A DNA stretch of 64,000 bases, taken from positions 19,586,698 to 19,650,697 of the forward strand of contig OZ037765.1 in the NCBI GenBank assembly GCA_964035545.1, written 5' to 3'. Shown here in pieces: positions 1-13,100 of this stretch (within the stretch, counting starts at the first letter, position 1; the number at the start of each line of letters is the position of its first letter). This stretch comes from Bugula neritina (lineage: Eukaryota; Bryozoa; Gymnolaemata; Cheilostomatida; Bugulidae). The notes beneath the pieces were generated by a model. It searched no databases. It was not told where the DNA came from and saw nothing but the letters and a program-made list of their open reading frames with translations. A program made the translations under genes and the position numbers.

Positions 1-3000
1 CACCGGTTACACTGCAGACAGTGCACTCGAGATTGCTTCACGCAGCGCTTGCAGATCTCACAATGATGATACTGTGGCCCATGCTGTAAATGTATATATT
101 TACACAAAATAAATAAAATACAAAGCCATGATCATCTGTTGCTAATGTGATGAGTTAATTACACTAAAAATTTTAAAGTGAAAGTGAATCTGTACAAATA
201 ATAAGTGCAAGCATTTATTGAATCGGTTCTTGGACGCTTGAAAACTTGCTATAAATTAACGATGAGATAATCTCAAAGTTTCACTTAGAGAGCAATTTCA
301 TGTCTCTGAAATTTACTGAATGATTAGGTTAATTTTTAGAGCATTTCTCGAATAATTGAACACTCGAACAGGTTGACCAAATGATAAAACTATTTTTACA
401 AAAAAGATGAAACTAGTTTAAGGTGAATGTATAACCCAGTCAGCTTTGATTAGTGAATAATTTCAAAAACCAGCAGAATTACTTTTTTACAAACTAACTT
501 TAGTCGTGCAGCTCCCACATTGATAACAGTGTTGGTTATCTCTGCTTATGTATTTCAAGCACACTTCACAGAATCTACAACCATTAAAATACACAAATAT
601 AATTAACACTGAAAACCAAATATAATTTTTGAAAATTAAAAAAAAATAATTGTTTTAGTGGCCACACTAAATTAATTTTTAAATATTGGTATTATGATTA
701 ACCTATTTTATACAATAAAATTAACAATGGTGGAATAGAAAAAAATCCTAATTTGGGCACACTAATATGCGGAAAAGAGAGTTTCAGTTTAAGAAACACT
801 TCTGATCCCATTTTATGAGAAAACAACAAAACAATAAATACAACCCTTAAAACTTTATGAAAATTTTAGTTTTACAACTTAATGATTATTTTGGCAAATA
901 TTGCCTCTACTATGAGTAAATTATATCTTGGTTTATAAAAAGCAATAGAGAATTGTAGACTTGTATATATTGACAGATATGAAATGATAAAGCCAATACA
1001 TGTAGCCCATTATGTGAGCTACCTGTGGATAAAAAGATAGTGCATTAACTCTTTAAAAACAATAAAAAAAAGTTGGAATGAGAAAACATTAGAACTACTA
1101 GATTACATCATGACAGCTGCTTACTACAGTAGTATTGCTTTAGTTGTTTCAACGCAACAGAAATAAAGAATTTAGATTCATCTACTGATTAGTATGCATA
1201 AACTGCATAAATACTTTACCTGTATCCATGTTCCTGGGGTAAGACAAATCTCTTCAGTGGTATGTCAGTATAGATTCTAGCAGGAGAACCCTTTGAATGT
1301 TCTGATACGCCTGCCTTGTAACCACTGTGATTAGAATAATTCACTTTATAGTCTGACATGGCAAGATTGGACAAGTGCTTCTCTACTTGAGGCTCCATAA
1401 AGTAAGGGAAGAAAAGCAGTCTAGCAACTAAAACAAAGTGTATTTTATTCTATTAAACTCTAATGATTTTAATATTTATGAGATTTCTCATGAAGCAAAC
1501 ACAGTTTAGGTAAACATGCTTCAAAATTCAAAGAGCTTAAACGAAAAAAAAACTAGTTTTGAAGACTAAAGTTATTGCGGGTATGCAGAACTTAAACCAG
1601 CAACAATTCAGGGTAGAATTATTTTCAAATCTATGCAATCCAATCTATCATCTCATGTCTTATGTTTTACACAAACAAAAAACTGGTAAAAACTTGAGGA
1701 AATCAATACAGTTGTAGCATTTTACAGTTCAATAAGTCAGCAGCAAATCTAGAAAATTCTATCACCAGCAGAAATGCAAAATATTAACATATGCTTTTGC
1801 TTACACCATATTTAAATGCACGAAGGCCCTCTTTCTTAGCAATCATCAATAAGACAGACACAACGCATAAAAATAACATATACACATTATTTCAACAATT
1901 TGTCATGCTATTTATGAAAGTATTGAATTACCAGACTTGCAGCTACCGGTAGCTACTATTTTCTTTAGGGTCACAGATAACGCTTGCACCAAACCACCAT
2001 ATGGAGGGTCAATTATAATTAACAAACTTTTACTGGAGGCCATAAATTGATGAAACCTTTCTTCTTCTGCAGCATCATAAAAGTGATGGTTAAACATGTT
2101 GTAGTGAGCATAGTCCTTATGAAATTGTCTCTACAAATAAAACCAACAACACAAAAGAATGAGTGACCATTTAGAAACCAAATTGATTTATAAGAGCCTG
2201 GAATTTAAAAGTGAAAAAATGATGCAATTGTACAAGAATGAAGGAAAATGACTAACCATTCGAACGTCTAGGTCCAGAAGGAAAGTCTCGACACTCTTAT
2301 GCTTACCACTGTGCTTAATGTGCTCATGGATAGACGGAGTACCGATACACAGCACCTTATCAAAGTGAAGGGTCGATATGGTAGAACTGATGAAATCTAT
2401 CACATCGGTGGAGAAGAAATATTGCTACAAAATGAAACAAGGTGTGCATGTGCAGTACAATGAAAAAAAATTAGCAGGTAAGTGTACATCAGTATTTGTG
2501 CATCTCAATAATTCTGAATTATAAAATAACCACCAGCTACACCACAGTTCCAAAAGGAGCTCACAATTCTAAAGAAACAATCAAGTTTGTCAAAAACAAA
2601 TTATCAATAAAAAACATTGCTACATTTCCATAAAATGCTAACAATGATTATCTTACCAAACCAAATAACATAAAAAGCTGTTCAATGCATCATCATCACT
2701 ATTTGTTTATAGTCAACAGGTCCATAGAAAAATTATATTTAGACACTTTTTAACAGATTAAAGAAAGTGTGCTACAACACAGTCTAAGAAGCTTAAAAGC
2801 AGCTGTAACTGTGTGTAACTTATGACATTACCAACAGCACTTGGATGTTTCTACTACACACCTAGCATACGCTAGATATGTACTTATATTAAGCAGGCTA
2901 CAGCTGATGCAGTTTCTACATACATACCGCATTGCTTGCATTAGATTCCTTAGGGGTGAGAAAACGTGAAGGGTATTTAAGATCAGTTGCTGAGAGAGTT

Positions 3001-3922
3001 TTATACTGAGCAGTGTGGGAGTTATCAGCACAAAGTTCACTTGGTAATACAATTCCACAGATCAGGCAAAATTTAATTCTTTGCTTGTGTCTAGAAACAT
3101 AAACACAGCAGACAGTGCACAGTGAAGCTTGAAAACTAAAATAATTCTAGATAAAAAATGCTTTTTCAGACTTGAATTTTCCAAAAGATTGATTTAAATG
3201 CATATATTTCTGGCAGAAGCATGCTTTATGTAGCTTTTTTTCTTCGTTCTGGTCATAATATATTTATTCAAATAGACAAATATTATCGTCTACATTATCA
3301 TTGATTCTAACAGATTCTAATTATTGTCTAGCATTGTCGACACTCACTGCACAATGCAACTTACATTGAATCTTCCATTATATTCCTGTAGAGTCTGTTG
3401 GAGCTGTTAAAGTTAAGGTAGATCTTTTTGCGCAGTGCCTGTTTTTCTTCAGATTCTTTACGGCCAAATTTTTGATAAAAATTACAGTCTTTTCTGTTTC
3501 GGTATGCAGCACAGGCATAAAATTTGTCAATTACATCTCCTTTATTACTCTTTCGAGAAAATAACAATGTTGGACCTAAACGCATAATGCAAAAAATCAG
3601 TTCAGGAATAAAGAAATTTTTAAGCGATAAACTTAAAATAAAAACCACTAAATGAAATAACAGCCAATGAAGTTTCATTTTTAAATGCATGTAACATTGA
3701 GCATTATACACCAAGAGTGACAGCAAATCCTACGATGAACCATTTAACTAAATACCCGTGCCCACAGTTTTTATTGCAGCCTAAACAACACGAGCATGAA
3801 TGTTGCAACGTTTTAGGTGCATAGCAAAATGAAAACAAAACATGCATACCATGTGGACAATACGGAACATCCTCACCGTCCTGTTCACACAGCTCATAAC
3901 CAACATCAGGCTGTTGCATCAT
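1..3922 (-). CDS. ZCCHC4: ZCCHC4-like rRNA N6-adenosine methyltransferase (3' partial)
   Basis: Eight exons read on the minus strand: 3922-3850, 3575-3365, 3090-2928, 2424-2257, 2130-1932, 1427-1220, 574-499 and 83-1 (continues outside). Phases join without a stop, giving about 393 residues. Residues ~22-60 form a GRF zinc finger (CPHGPTLLF, then [17 protein letters not shown]). A methyltransferase core follows: [12 protein letters not shown], then FLLDLDVRM, the MFNHHF segment, and the catalytic motif DPPYGG near residue 246. The C-terminal exons carry paired Cys/His knuckles ([19 protein letters not shown], then [10 protein letters not shown]). In this family the enzyme methylates one adenosine of large-subunit rRNA in the nucleolus. 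The usual catalytic motif is DPPF; here it is DPPY. The start is the first of two tandem ATGs at 3922, with no upstream alternative seen. The exon 5 donor is least certain: 1932 was chosen to keep phase. The end of the protein, including any CCHC knuckle, lies outside the window. Confidence 0.93.
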
Positions 3923-5434
3923 GATAAATTGGCAGTCTTTGAATATTTGAAGCAGCAGGTAGTTTACAGACCCACTAACATGTCAAATTATAATCAACTA
4001 ATATCGTGATGATCGTAACTTGATATCTGCAAAATAACATACAATAATACTTGACAATATAGCAAAACCCAACTTCATTTGAACAGCCCAAATCAGAAAC
4101 ATAGAAAAACAACAAAATTTATTAAAAACAGCCAATAATACAATTCTTGTTATTAGTTGTTACAAGCTATCTTGATACTAAAGTATCTAAGAAAAACAAT
4201 GACTAATACAAGTATTACATAATTGAAAAACTATCATCAGTCAAAGATAACCAAATCATACAAGTTCATGATTTTTTGACTACATAATATTTTGCTCAAA
4301 AATAGTAATATTTGTTTTTGTATTTGAACATTTTATCACTTGATAATTTTAGCACAGGAAGTTTAACTTTACCAATTTATTTTAATGTTTAAAATAGTAA
4401 CCATAAGATATTATAACAACTACAGTTACTACAATATTAGAATAATTGGTGAAGTGTAACTTAGAACCCAGCATGTCATGATCAGCCAAACCTTAAGTCT
4501 CAGAATGGGTTAGACAGAGCTGAGTCAAAGTTGCTGCAAGTTGAGTGTTAACCAGGCCAAGTTACAACTTAGACAAAAACCTCAAATTAAAAATGATTTG
4601 AAAATGAATAAGTATACATAATGCTATATAGTCATAGTGTTTAGCGCAGCTTTCTTATATCAAGCTAATAAAAAGTTCTCTCAATTAAGATTGTTGAACA
4701 TAGATGTTGCAGTAATGATTGCTCAAATGTACAATGCGAAATTGTCTGAAATTGCCAAGTTATGACACATTACCAACCCGGAACTGATATATTGTATGCT
4801 ATACCGAGAGAAGTGTTGCAATATAGGAAGTTATTTTCTTTCATAAAAGCTACGGAATACAAACTTCAATCACCACTGAACAATGTAGTTAATAACATTT
4901 CAGATTTTGAGATGCCAGAACTTTGAAGACTTGCATCAAATCAATCAACATTTGAAAAATGGGTATAAGCCACGTTGAGCAGTTGAAACAAGTTAGGCCA
5001 ATAATTTTATTTTGATTTTTTCAATTTTAGCAAATTGACTTTTCACTCAAACTAAATATCAGACAGGTTAAATTACTCAAAGCAACTCTGTGGTTAGACA
5101 TATTGCTACTGAGCGCAAAAATACTTGGATTTCATACTTTAGCATGTACTGTTAATAGTACAGGTACTACAATCACCATCAGAGTTCAAGTTACTGTATT
5201 TCAACTTTCATTTTTCTACTTATACTGAGTTATCGCTACAAATATTAAAACATTAATGGCTATTATAATTCAATCGAATGATTATGATCATAATTATGAT
5301 TATCACATCACTATCATTGATTCGCTGATAATCATTATTAACATGAAATAAATATTTTGCTAGTTATTATTTATTTTATAATTATAAATTACAATATACA
5401 AATCTTTCTATTAGAAAACTTATATTGGAAATAC

Positions 5435-5910
5435 TATCAATTTTGAGTATCACTATGATATTGACTATCACTATGAGTATCAGTATGAGTATAACACTCA
5501 ATGACCACTATTCACAATTTAAAATTAAATACTAGTATAAGTATTCTGATTATTAATACTGAAAAAACACCACAGCAGACATATCAGTATGAGTATGAGC
5601 TAATAGTAATACTATAACTATGACATGATCACTACATGATGTGATGAAGTACATGGACTTGGAGTATGAGACTATCACTATGAGTATCAGTATGAGTATG
5701 ACTATGAGTACCACATTCAGTATCACTATGAGCATGATACTGTATAAGTATGTACTGATAGTCATACTGCCTACTGGTACTCGGTATCAGTATCAGTATC
5801 AGTATGGCATTGACTGATTCAACGACTGTGATTGACTATCAACTCAGTCTCATAGATGATAGTGATACTCTGATACTGATAGTGATAGTACTAAGTACAA
5901 GTACAAGGTC
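5435..5910. repeat. Degenerate GTATCA/GTATGAG repeat field 1
   Basis: About 470 bp in which variants of the hexamers agtatc, agtatg and actatg recur in irregular order, for example actatgagtatcagtatgag. No exact long unit repeats, so this is a decayed or interrupted simple repeat rather than a clean satellite. The plus strand here mainly shows the gtatgag orientation. Confidence 0.75.
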
Positions 5911-6439
5911 AAGGTCTAGTTTCACGTAAGGAATAGTACTTGTTATTAGTTTGCCAATATTTTTCGTTAGTGAAACTTACCGCTGGTAGGAAATAAAGAA
6001 CCTGTGCACTGCATATAAGTGGGAATCTACAAGCTATACAATACAGTTGATCGAAGAAAAGTTTTGCACAATTTGAATCTTCGACAATTTGACAATGTGA
6101 TTTACAAAGTGAAAGTGCAAAAATGACAGCGGCAATTGATACGCTAGATTGTTTCAATAAACAAAAAATCACAATAATCTACCGATATTTCGGACGGCGT
6201 TAAAGCCTATTTCCTTTGCTCGTGGTTATTGAATTATGGTTGGCTCAGACAAATGCGGAGCGAAATTGAAGAGGAGTTTCATTTTTCAGAAACAAAATAA
6301 GGAGACTGTTAAGTGTAGAGGTAGAGGCAAAGTTAAAAACCACTTCTACTTGTACTTGGCACCGAATATGATTTGTGCAAAGCCAGCCTACTGTATAACT
6401 CAGTATAAACAATAGGAAAACGTAATTATTTTAAAATAT

Positions 6440-6730
6440 CAGTGATTACACTGACACTCACTCTCAGTCTCACAGTGGCAGTGATAGAGTTTCAGTGTGA
6501 GTCACCGGGTGTCAGTGTGACAGTATCACTATCGGTATGAGTACGACTATCACTCTGATGTCATAATTATTGAGTACCAGTATGAGCATCAGGATCAGTA
6601 TGACATTTACTATCACTATGATTGTACGAGTACGCCGTACGGGTACCATAGGCTGATAAGTCATTAAGTGATAGGGCTTGGCGTAGTGCGAGTACCATTA
6701 CGGTTACGGGCACTAACAGTAGCTCTAATA
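6440..6730. repeat. Degenerate CAGTGTGAGT/ATCACT repeat field 2
   Basis: A second field of short related words (tcagtgtgagtc, gtgacagtatcactatc, gtatgagtacgactatc), more GC-rich than field 1. It has no fixed period. It probably belongs to the same class of mutated hexamer repeat. Confidence 0.65.
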
Positions 6731-7039
6731 GTAATATCTGTTATAGCCTGACATTGCATAAAGCTAAAAGATGTAATGGCTTTTTCATGTTAGCTTCAGC
6801 GCTTGTTTTGTTTATTTATATACAGCTATATCAGCTTTTCTGTGCAAGTTAATATATAAGGTGGTAACACTTCTACTGTTTTCATTGTAAATTATTTTAT
6901 GATCAATACACCTGTTTGAAACACAACAATATCAATCTGAATGTTAAATTTAATTGAAATTCAATTTACCTTTAGCTTTAGTAATTTTTGTGTTACTTTA
7001 ATATTTATCACATGAATTTAATTTTTTATGCTTATACTT

Positions 7040-7330
7040 GTACTTGTAGTTATACTAGTATTAACTCCGACTGTAATAAGTTAAATTTAACCTTATACTA
7101 ATAGTAATAGTAATACTTCTAGTTATAGTCAAATCAAAAAATAGTGCAGATGCCAATGGTGCAGGCGAGTACTTACTCATAATCATACTCGTTGTCTTAT
7201 ACCCAGTCCCATACTTACACTTACAGTTACTTACAGTTACTGATACTCATACTACTAGCCATACTCATAATGATAGTCGTACTGATACTGTTTAAACTAA
7301 GACTCATTGAGTGCTCAGCCTCATGACTTA
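7040..7330. repeat. Degenerate ACTCATACTGATA repeat field 3, inverted relative to field 1
   Basis: Words such as actcatactac, catactcataatgatag and gtactgatactg dominate. These are the reverse complement of the gtatgagt words of field 1, so the two fields face each other across roughly 1.2 kb. No fixed unit length is visible. Confidence 0.65.
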
Positions 7331-8269
7331 TAGTTTCAGACTGTAGACTAAAGCATAGTTTTGCACTTGCAGTATTTATACTTATAGTTACACATACAGC
7401 TGCAGTTAACTTAGCCTTAAGCTTATGGTTTTAAAAGTAATTGTTTAATATTACTATTAGCAAGTTTTAGTTCATGTTCTTTCATAATATTAATTATATT
7501 AACAAGCAACAATGCTAGCAGGTATACTATAATTATTATTGTCATATGTCTAGAGATTGTATTTTTATTAGTGGTTCTTGTTGGACAGTTTCAATTTGGC
7601 TTCCAAGTCTCTATTTTCTATTGCTAAACCTAGGCATATCAAAGACTCAGCTGATAAATTCAGTTTCACTATTTTAAATTCTGCATATTGACTCTAATTG
7701 GTATTTTTCTTATATGCAAACAATGTTGAGCGTCATTTATAATCATAATAACAGCTCCATTTTATACATGCAAGGTTTGCCAACGCTGATTTAATTTGAA
7801 TTGTGTTGGTTTAAGGGAAGAAGCTGTTTGTTAAAATTAGAATATAAGGGTGCAGAAACGATAAGGTTTTTGTGTCAAAAAACTCACACTTAGGTAACAG
7901 TGAAAAATGTTGAGAAAATAAAAGTTTTTGGTTTCTAATTGTTTATGGTTGTAAGCTGAAAAATAGTAAGGAACATTAAGCATCACTACTATAAAGTATG
8001 AAAATCACTAATAGTTAGTGCAGGTATCATTTTCATAACATATGCAACAACAAAATGATCTAGAGATCTTACTACTCATGTACAATACCAAACAAAAACA
8101 TGAAAAAACATACAAAAGTTAATATAATAGCATCTTCATATTTAATAACTTTTACACAGCATTTTACTTCAAGCTAAAACCATCTGACTATTGCAATAAC
8201 ATAGAAATAAATTTAAAAGCTATTCAATATTTGTAGGGCCATGTAAGCGTAGAGCCACACGACGCGATT

Positions 8270-9450
8270 TACACGTGGGTGACGTGTGAGAAAACCCGTT
8301 TAGCCCAAAAATGGGACGTTGTGTGCGGGTTTTCATGCGTCTAGCATGCTGAGCGAGAAGTGCGGCAAGCTCATTTGTGTGATCTAATTGGCTTATTATC
8401 ATTTAGCGAGCACACTTTTTTATTTTAATTCACGTTTTAGCTTTTAGCAAACTGAATTAATGGGGCTGCCACACTACAGTCGAAACGCCATCTTGAACGC
8501 GTTTTCGAGGCTAAGCGATGACCTCTGTGACGTCACAACTGTCTGATTTCTGAACGCAACTGTCAGTTTTTAGCGATGCGATGAAAGTTCGACATGTCGA
8601 ACTGTCATCGCTGAAGTTGAGCGATCAGCCAATCACTGACTGGCCAGGTAAACCCTGATTGGTTAAGTGCTTTTACTTTTTCCACGTGCTACTAGCGAGC
8701 ATTATTATTTGATTTGGTTCTTCGAAAATTATATTATTTTACTTTTAAAATAATTATGATGAAGTTATGTATGAAAATCCTGATAAATTATGAAAATAAG
8801 TATTTATTAGATAAATTTTGCTAAATTTTATCTGCATAATATTTAGTTTTTCTAATTTGATTGAATTTTATTAGGGCAGTTAGTTCTTTAGGCTAGTGAA
8901 TGAGCTTGAATAAAGCTAGGTAATCTCATTAAATAAAGCTAGTAACTTCGAATAATTTAAGCTAGTCAATTAAAATAAAAATAACCAGTAAATCTTATTA
9001 AATTATGCTAGTAAATCTCAAAAAATTGCGATAAATTTGATTGCTGGTTACTGTGGATACTGCAAAAACTGAGTTATGGCATTCCTATTGGTTTAAAAGT
9101 TCACTGCGAGACTAGAGACAGTTAGCTTTCATCGTTCGTAGTGAACTGTAGTGTGACCAACAAAAAGTAGGATGTGACGTTGAAGGTATGCGCGAGCAGC
9201 CCCAAAATGGCCGCCACAGTCGAGTTTCAACTGTAGTGTGTCATGGGCATAAAACAGTTTTATATAGTTTGCATTTCCGCTTTTATAATATCTAAAATCA
9301 CTTTGGCGATGACTTAGTTTTAAAAACAAACGTCTGTAGGCGAGCAGTAAAGTTTAACGCTAACATCATTAGCTAATAAATTTCTGCACTCGCAACACAC
9401 GCATTGTGTGTGGCATGTCTAAACGGGTTTTCTCGCACGTCACAACGCCA
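8270..9450. mobile_element. Nested inverted-repeat element, probably non-autonomous DNA transposon(s)
   Basis: Outer arms: a segment at 8279-8303 (gtgacgtg-gagaaaacccgttta) recurs as its reverse complement near 9419-9444. Inner arms: cacactacagt followed by cgaaac or tgaaac at 8470-8486 recurs inverted at 9224-9240, and a third copy of actgtagtgtg lies at 9145-9155. Between them is a perfect 16-bp palindrome, gttcgacatgtcgaac, at 8587-8602. The region is more GC-rich than its surroundings and has no transposase ORF. This fits one MITE nested in another, or a foldback element. The superfamily and exact ends cannot be fixed by eye. Confidence 0.6.
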
Positions 9451-9655
9451 ACAGATCTAGAAATGTCTGCGCTAATGTATCATATATTTTAAAATCCTTT
9501 ATTTATCTAATTTTACCCATACTTCAAGATCAAAATTTTATTTAGAAGGCGGTAAATAGAAGCAGATTGGTGTTGATAATGATTGTAATATTTAATTTTT
9601 TGTTGACTGTTTTAACTATCGTATTGACACACACATTACATGAGCTTTGTCATCA

Positions 9656-10090
9656 TCATGTTTCATCCAATCGAAGCAGGTTGACTGTCATAGATCTCCA
9701 TTTGCATCCATCTTTTGCCGTTCCTACATATTCTTTGTAGCTCATTTTGGTCCAGTCTTTGATATTGTCCATCAACATGACTGTAGGCTGGTCTCTTCCT
9801 CTCTTTCTTTTGATCTTTACTTCTAATATTGTTCTTTGAATACCATTTTTTAAACAAATGTCCAAAATTGTGCCATTTCGGTTTTGGAACAAATTTTATT
9901 ATTGATATTTTCGCATTTGCCATGTTAAATATCTCTTTATTAGTTTTGTGTTCTGTCGAAGATACTTTCATCATTATTCTATATGACAACATTTCATGAG
10001 CTTATAATCTCTTAATCGTAGTGACCATGTTTCATATCCATATCTACAATATATTTCGTTTCAACCATTTCAAGGTCCTTTATTTCAAAT
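9656..10090 (-). pseudogene. Remnant of the C-terminal end of a non-LTR retrotransposon reverse transcriptase
   Basis: Reading the minus strand across frames gives, in order, SSTEHKTNKEIFNMA, KPKWHNFGHLFKKW, then KRKRGRDQP, LMDNIKDWTKMSYKEYV and GCKWRSMTVNLLR. This order is the familiar tail of LINE ORF2 proteins (WTEHKTNEE, LGH, GRQRTTWLDNIKDWT, WRSM). The parts lie in different frames and are broken by stops, so it is a decayed 5'-truncated copy. It ends roughly 100 bp upstream of the Borealin start codon. The clade (RTE-like or other) is not resolved. Confidence 0.75.
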
Positions 10091-10179
10091 CACCAAGATG
10101 TAATTTTTTGTCTAATCAACAAATCTTTTGAAGCACCGAGCATTCAAATAATCTATATCTCACTCATTTTAGGAACAAG

Positions 10180-13100
10180 ATGCCTAAGCGAAAAGCACCA
10201 AAAAAGAAAGTACGTCATGTATATGTTCCTGAAGGGGATGAAGGCAAAAACCTATCGGCAGCAGACAAAGCTGCCAAACTAGAATCCTTTGTTAAGCAGT
10301 TCGATATGGAAGGTATGCAAATCGCCCTCACCTGGGGAAAGAATGTCCTTGCTTTGTGTACTGTGGTATTTCATCTAGCTAAAGGCTTGAAAACCAGCTT
10401 CATTCTGCAAGCTTTTTGAGACAATTTGATTTTATATAATGTTTTATTTATATTAGTTTTGAGCCATGATGGTTAAATTATTTGAATTTTACTTGATATT
10501 TCGTAACCCAACTTGCACCTTCAATTAATCGAAGTAAGTTCTACAGTCAAGGATAAGCTAAAGGCTTTGGAGAAAGAGTGTGAAGTTCAATGTGGTATAA
10601 TAGAGAGCAAGTATCGGGAGCAGATCCTTAGCCTCACGCCTGCTGAGGCAAACATGTCTATTCTAGAGTACAGAAGTAAGTTTTAGTCAGCATGTAGTAA
10701 AAGTAACAACAGTACATGTGACAATTGAGATCCAAACTCAACTTTTAAAAAAGCTTTTTAGCCTTAAAGGACATTTAAAAACAGATTTCGGTCTGCATTG
10801 CAGTCTTGTGTGTGGATGTTCTAGTGCTGTTTCTAATCAGCATTTCACTGTGTTGACTACTTAGGTGTGTTCTGCGGAGGTATGAAAATCATCAAGAATT
10901 TGTAATACATGTTCTCCTAAGACCTGGTTTTAAAGTCTATAAATTGAAGTGATAAAATTTTTTTTTCAGAATCATTGTAATATCTTTGTTATAATATCAG
11001 CACAAGTCACTCAAAATATAATTCAGTACAAAATTTCTATGACAAGATTGCAAGTGGATCATTTTACTTAATTTAGTACACACTGGATATCTTCAGTTTT
11101 TGGCTATTTTTCACAATTTAGCTGGTAATGAACATAGTATTTTGGCCAAAACTAATAAAACACCAATAAATACACCTAAATAATCAAAGTTCTTTTTAAT
11201 TTTGCTTTATTTCCTATGTTTTTTCTTAATTATTCAGCTAGTTTTGGTTATGGACCGTAGAAAAAACCGTAACAGTCCGCACATATAGAATATTAAGTGC
11301 ATATGACAATGACCTGTGTTTTAATGTTGGGGAATCCCCTCCCAGCCTTTTCTGTTATGCTAGTTAAAACCAGCACATAAAAATAGCATGTACAGTAAAT
11401 TTCAATTGATTTTGAGCAAACTTTAATGTTAGGTCATAAGTTGCTGGTGTGCACTAAATGAAGTAAACTGACTCAAGTTTCTCACTTGTTGCATATAAAA
11501 AAGCTTTACATTATCAAATCAGACATTAGATAAGATAGTTTAATTGACTACATATATGCAGTTTATAACTTTACTTCGAACAGTTCATTAGTACACATAC
11601 AAGTAGATTGAAAAATAGCGTGATTATAGTTTTCTTTTTGTTAAAAGCAAAACATGTCATATGTTCAGTTTTTGGTACCTGAGATGAGATCAAGAGAAAG
11701 CAGTGCTCTGATTGACATCACAACTAAGTTCAAAAATAAAATAGTTCTGACAACTGCTTTGTTTCTAGTGCTCTAGCTTGTAGATTGTTTACACTTGTTT
11801 ACACATATCTGGTGCGCTCCGTTATATCATGTCTGTACTTTATATATCGCCTATTTTATGTATAATTGCTTTATTACTCTTTAGAAAGTATTCTGGGAAT
11901 GGTTTCCTTGTCTAAAAAGAGAGAATCTGAAGTTGGTTTGCCAAATGTTAGCGCCATTTTTAATGACATTGGGAATTTGCAGGCCGAGAACTCTAAACAG
12001 CCGGAAAAGAAAAAGTAAGTTACGTCCCTACCAATACCTGAACTCAATTAGTTGTGTTGATAATAATATTATTTAGTTTCTTGCTTAATAATGTAACTTC
12101 AAGTTGAGTCAATTTCCGAGAGTTTTGATGTAAATGTGATAAATAGCAAGTTTTAAAGGAAACCTGCGTTGTACTATGTATTAGGAACAGGTCATCTTAG
12201 TTATCTTCTAGGTTAAAATTATTTAATTTTAACAAAAGTCATTATGTTATTCCGTCAATCAAAATGCTATTTTTCATTCATCTCACTTCTTATCATGAGA
12301 GATAACATTATACGTCTTGTCATAGTATCTTTCAGTTGTCTCATGTAAGTGTGCAGTTTTTTCACTGTCTAGTATGCTATGCAAGATGAGACTTTAGAGT
12401 ACGACAGCTCTGTAGGCTTTGAAAGTTCCTCTTATTCAGACATGTCTGTTCTTCTTATGTCTGGCCCATCACTCAGGCCTTTTTATATGTGAATCTTGTA
12501 ATCAAAGAGGTGCAAATGTGCGTAGAAAGGCGGGTTCATCCAGGTTCTTTCGTGGTTTGTATCTAAAAACCGGTGTTGCTGACAAAAAGCTGATATTCAA
12601 TGCAATATACCTGGCAACAGCTTCTTATTCAAGTTGCACTTTACATCAGTGACTAGTGGCCAATCCTCAATTTCTCATCCAACGATCATGTTGAAGTCAC
12701 AAGGTGTAAGCAGTTCGTCTGTGATGATACATCATCCTGTCTTGTATATTTTTTCTCCTCCGGTGTGTCATTGTTGAAGCATAGGCACTAACTATTGGGG
12801 AATAATTATTCTTCAGTGGAAATCATGGAATCATTTATGATTCTCTCTCGCTCCCTCCCTTTCTCCCTCCCTTTCTCTCTCCCTCTCCCTCTCCCCCTCC
12901 CCCTCCCCTTCCCCTCCCCCTCCCCCCTCTCTCTCTCTCTACCTTCAATACTGAACCAGCCACATATTAATTAAAAAGGGAGAAACGGAGCTTGGCTACC
13001 GTTGCAATTCTGCTGAGAATATTATACATGGGACATAACTTCAACTAGAAGTGTGCATTCCACGCAGTTGGAGAATTTTTAGCAGAAATATTTTTTATGG

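Larger units (their letters stand above)
3923..8220. other. Gene-free interval with degenerate simple repeats
   Basis: No convincing coding exon was seen on either strand. The stretch upstream of ZCCHC4 is AT-rich. It holds three fields of degenerate GTATCA/GTATGAG-type repeat (separate entries) and otherwise nothing I can name. A small minus-strand ORF at 5909-6172 begins with a hydrophobic segment but shows no family signature or plausible splice context. Confidence 0.6.

Noticed and set aside
5909-6172. Signal-peptide-like minus-strand ORF of 87 residues
   Set aside because: It begins next to a degenerate repeat field and has no motif, splice context or homologue I recognise.
12419-12652. 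77-residue plus-strand ORF with a hydrophobic start and a CxxC
   Set aside because: It lies in Borealin intron 3, fits no phase with the neighbouring exons and has no recognisable family. Likely chance.
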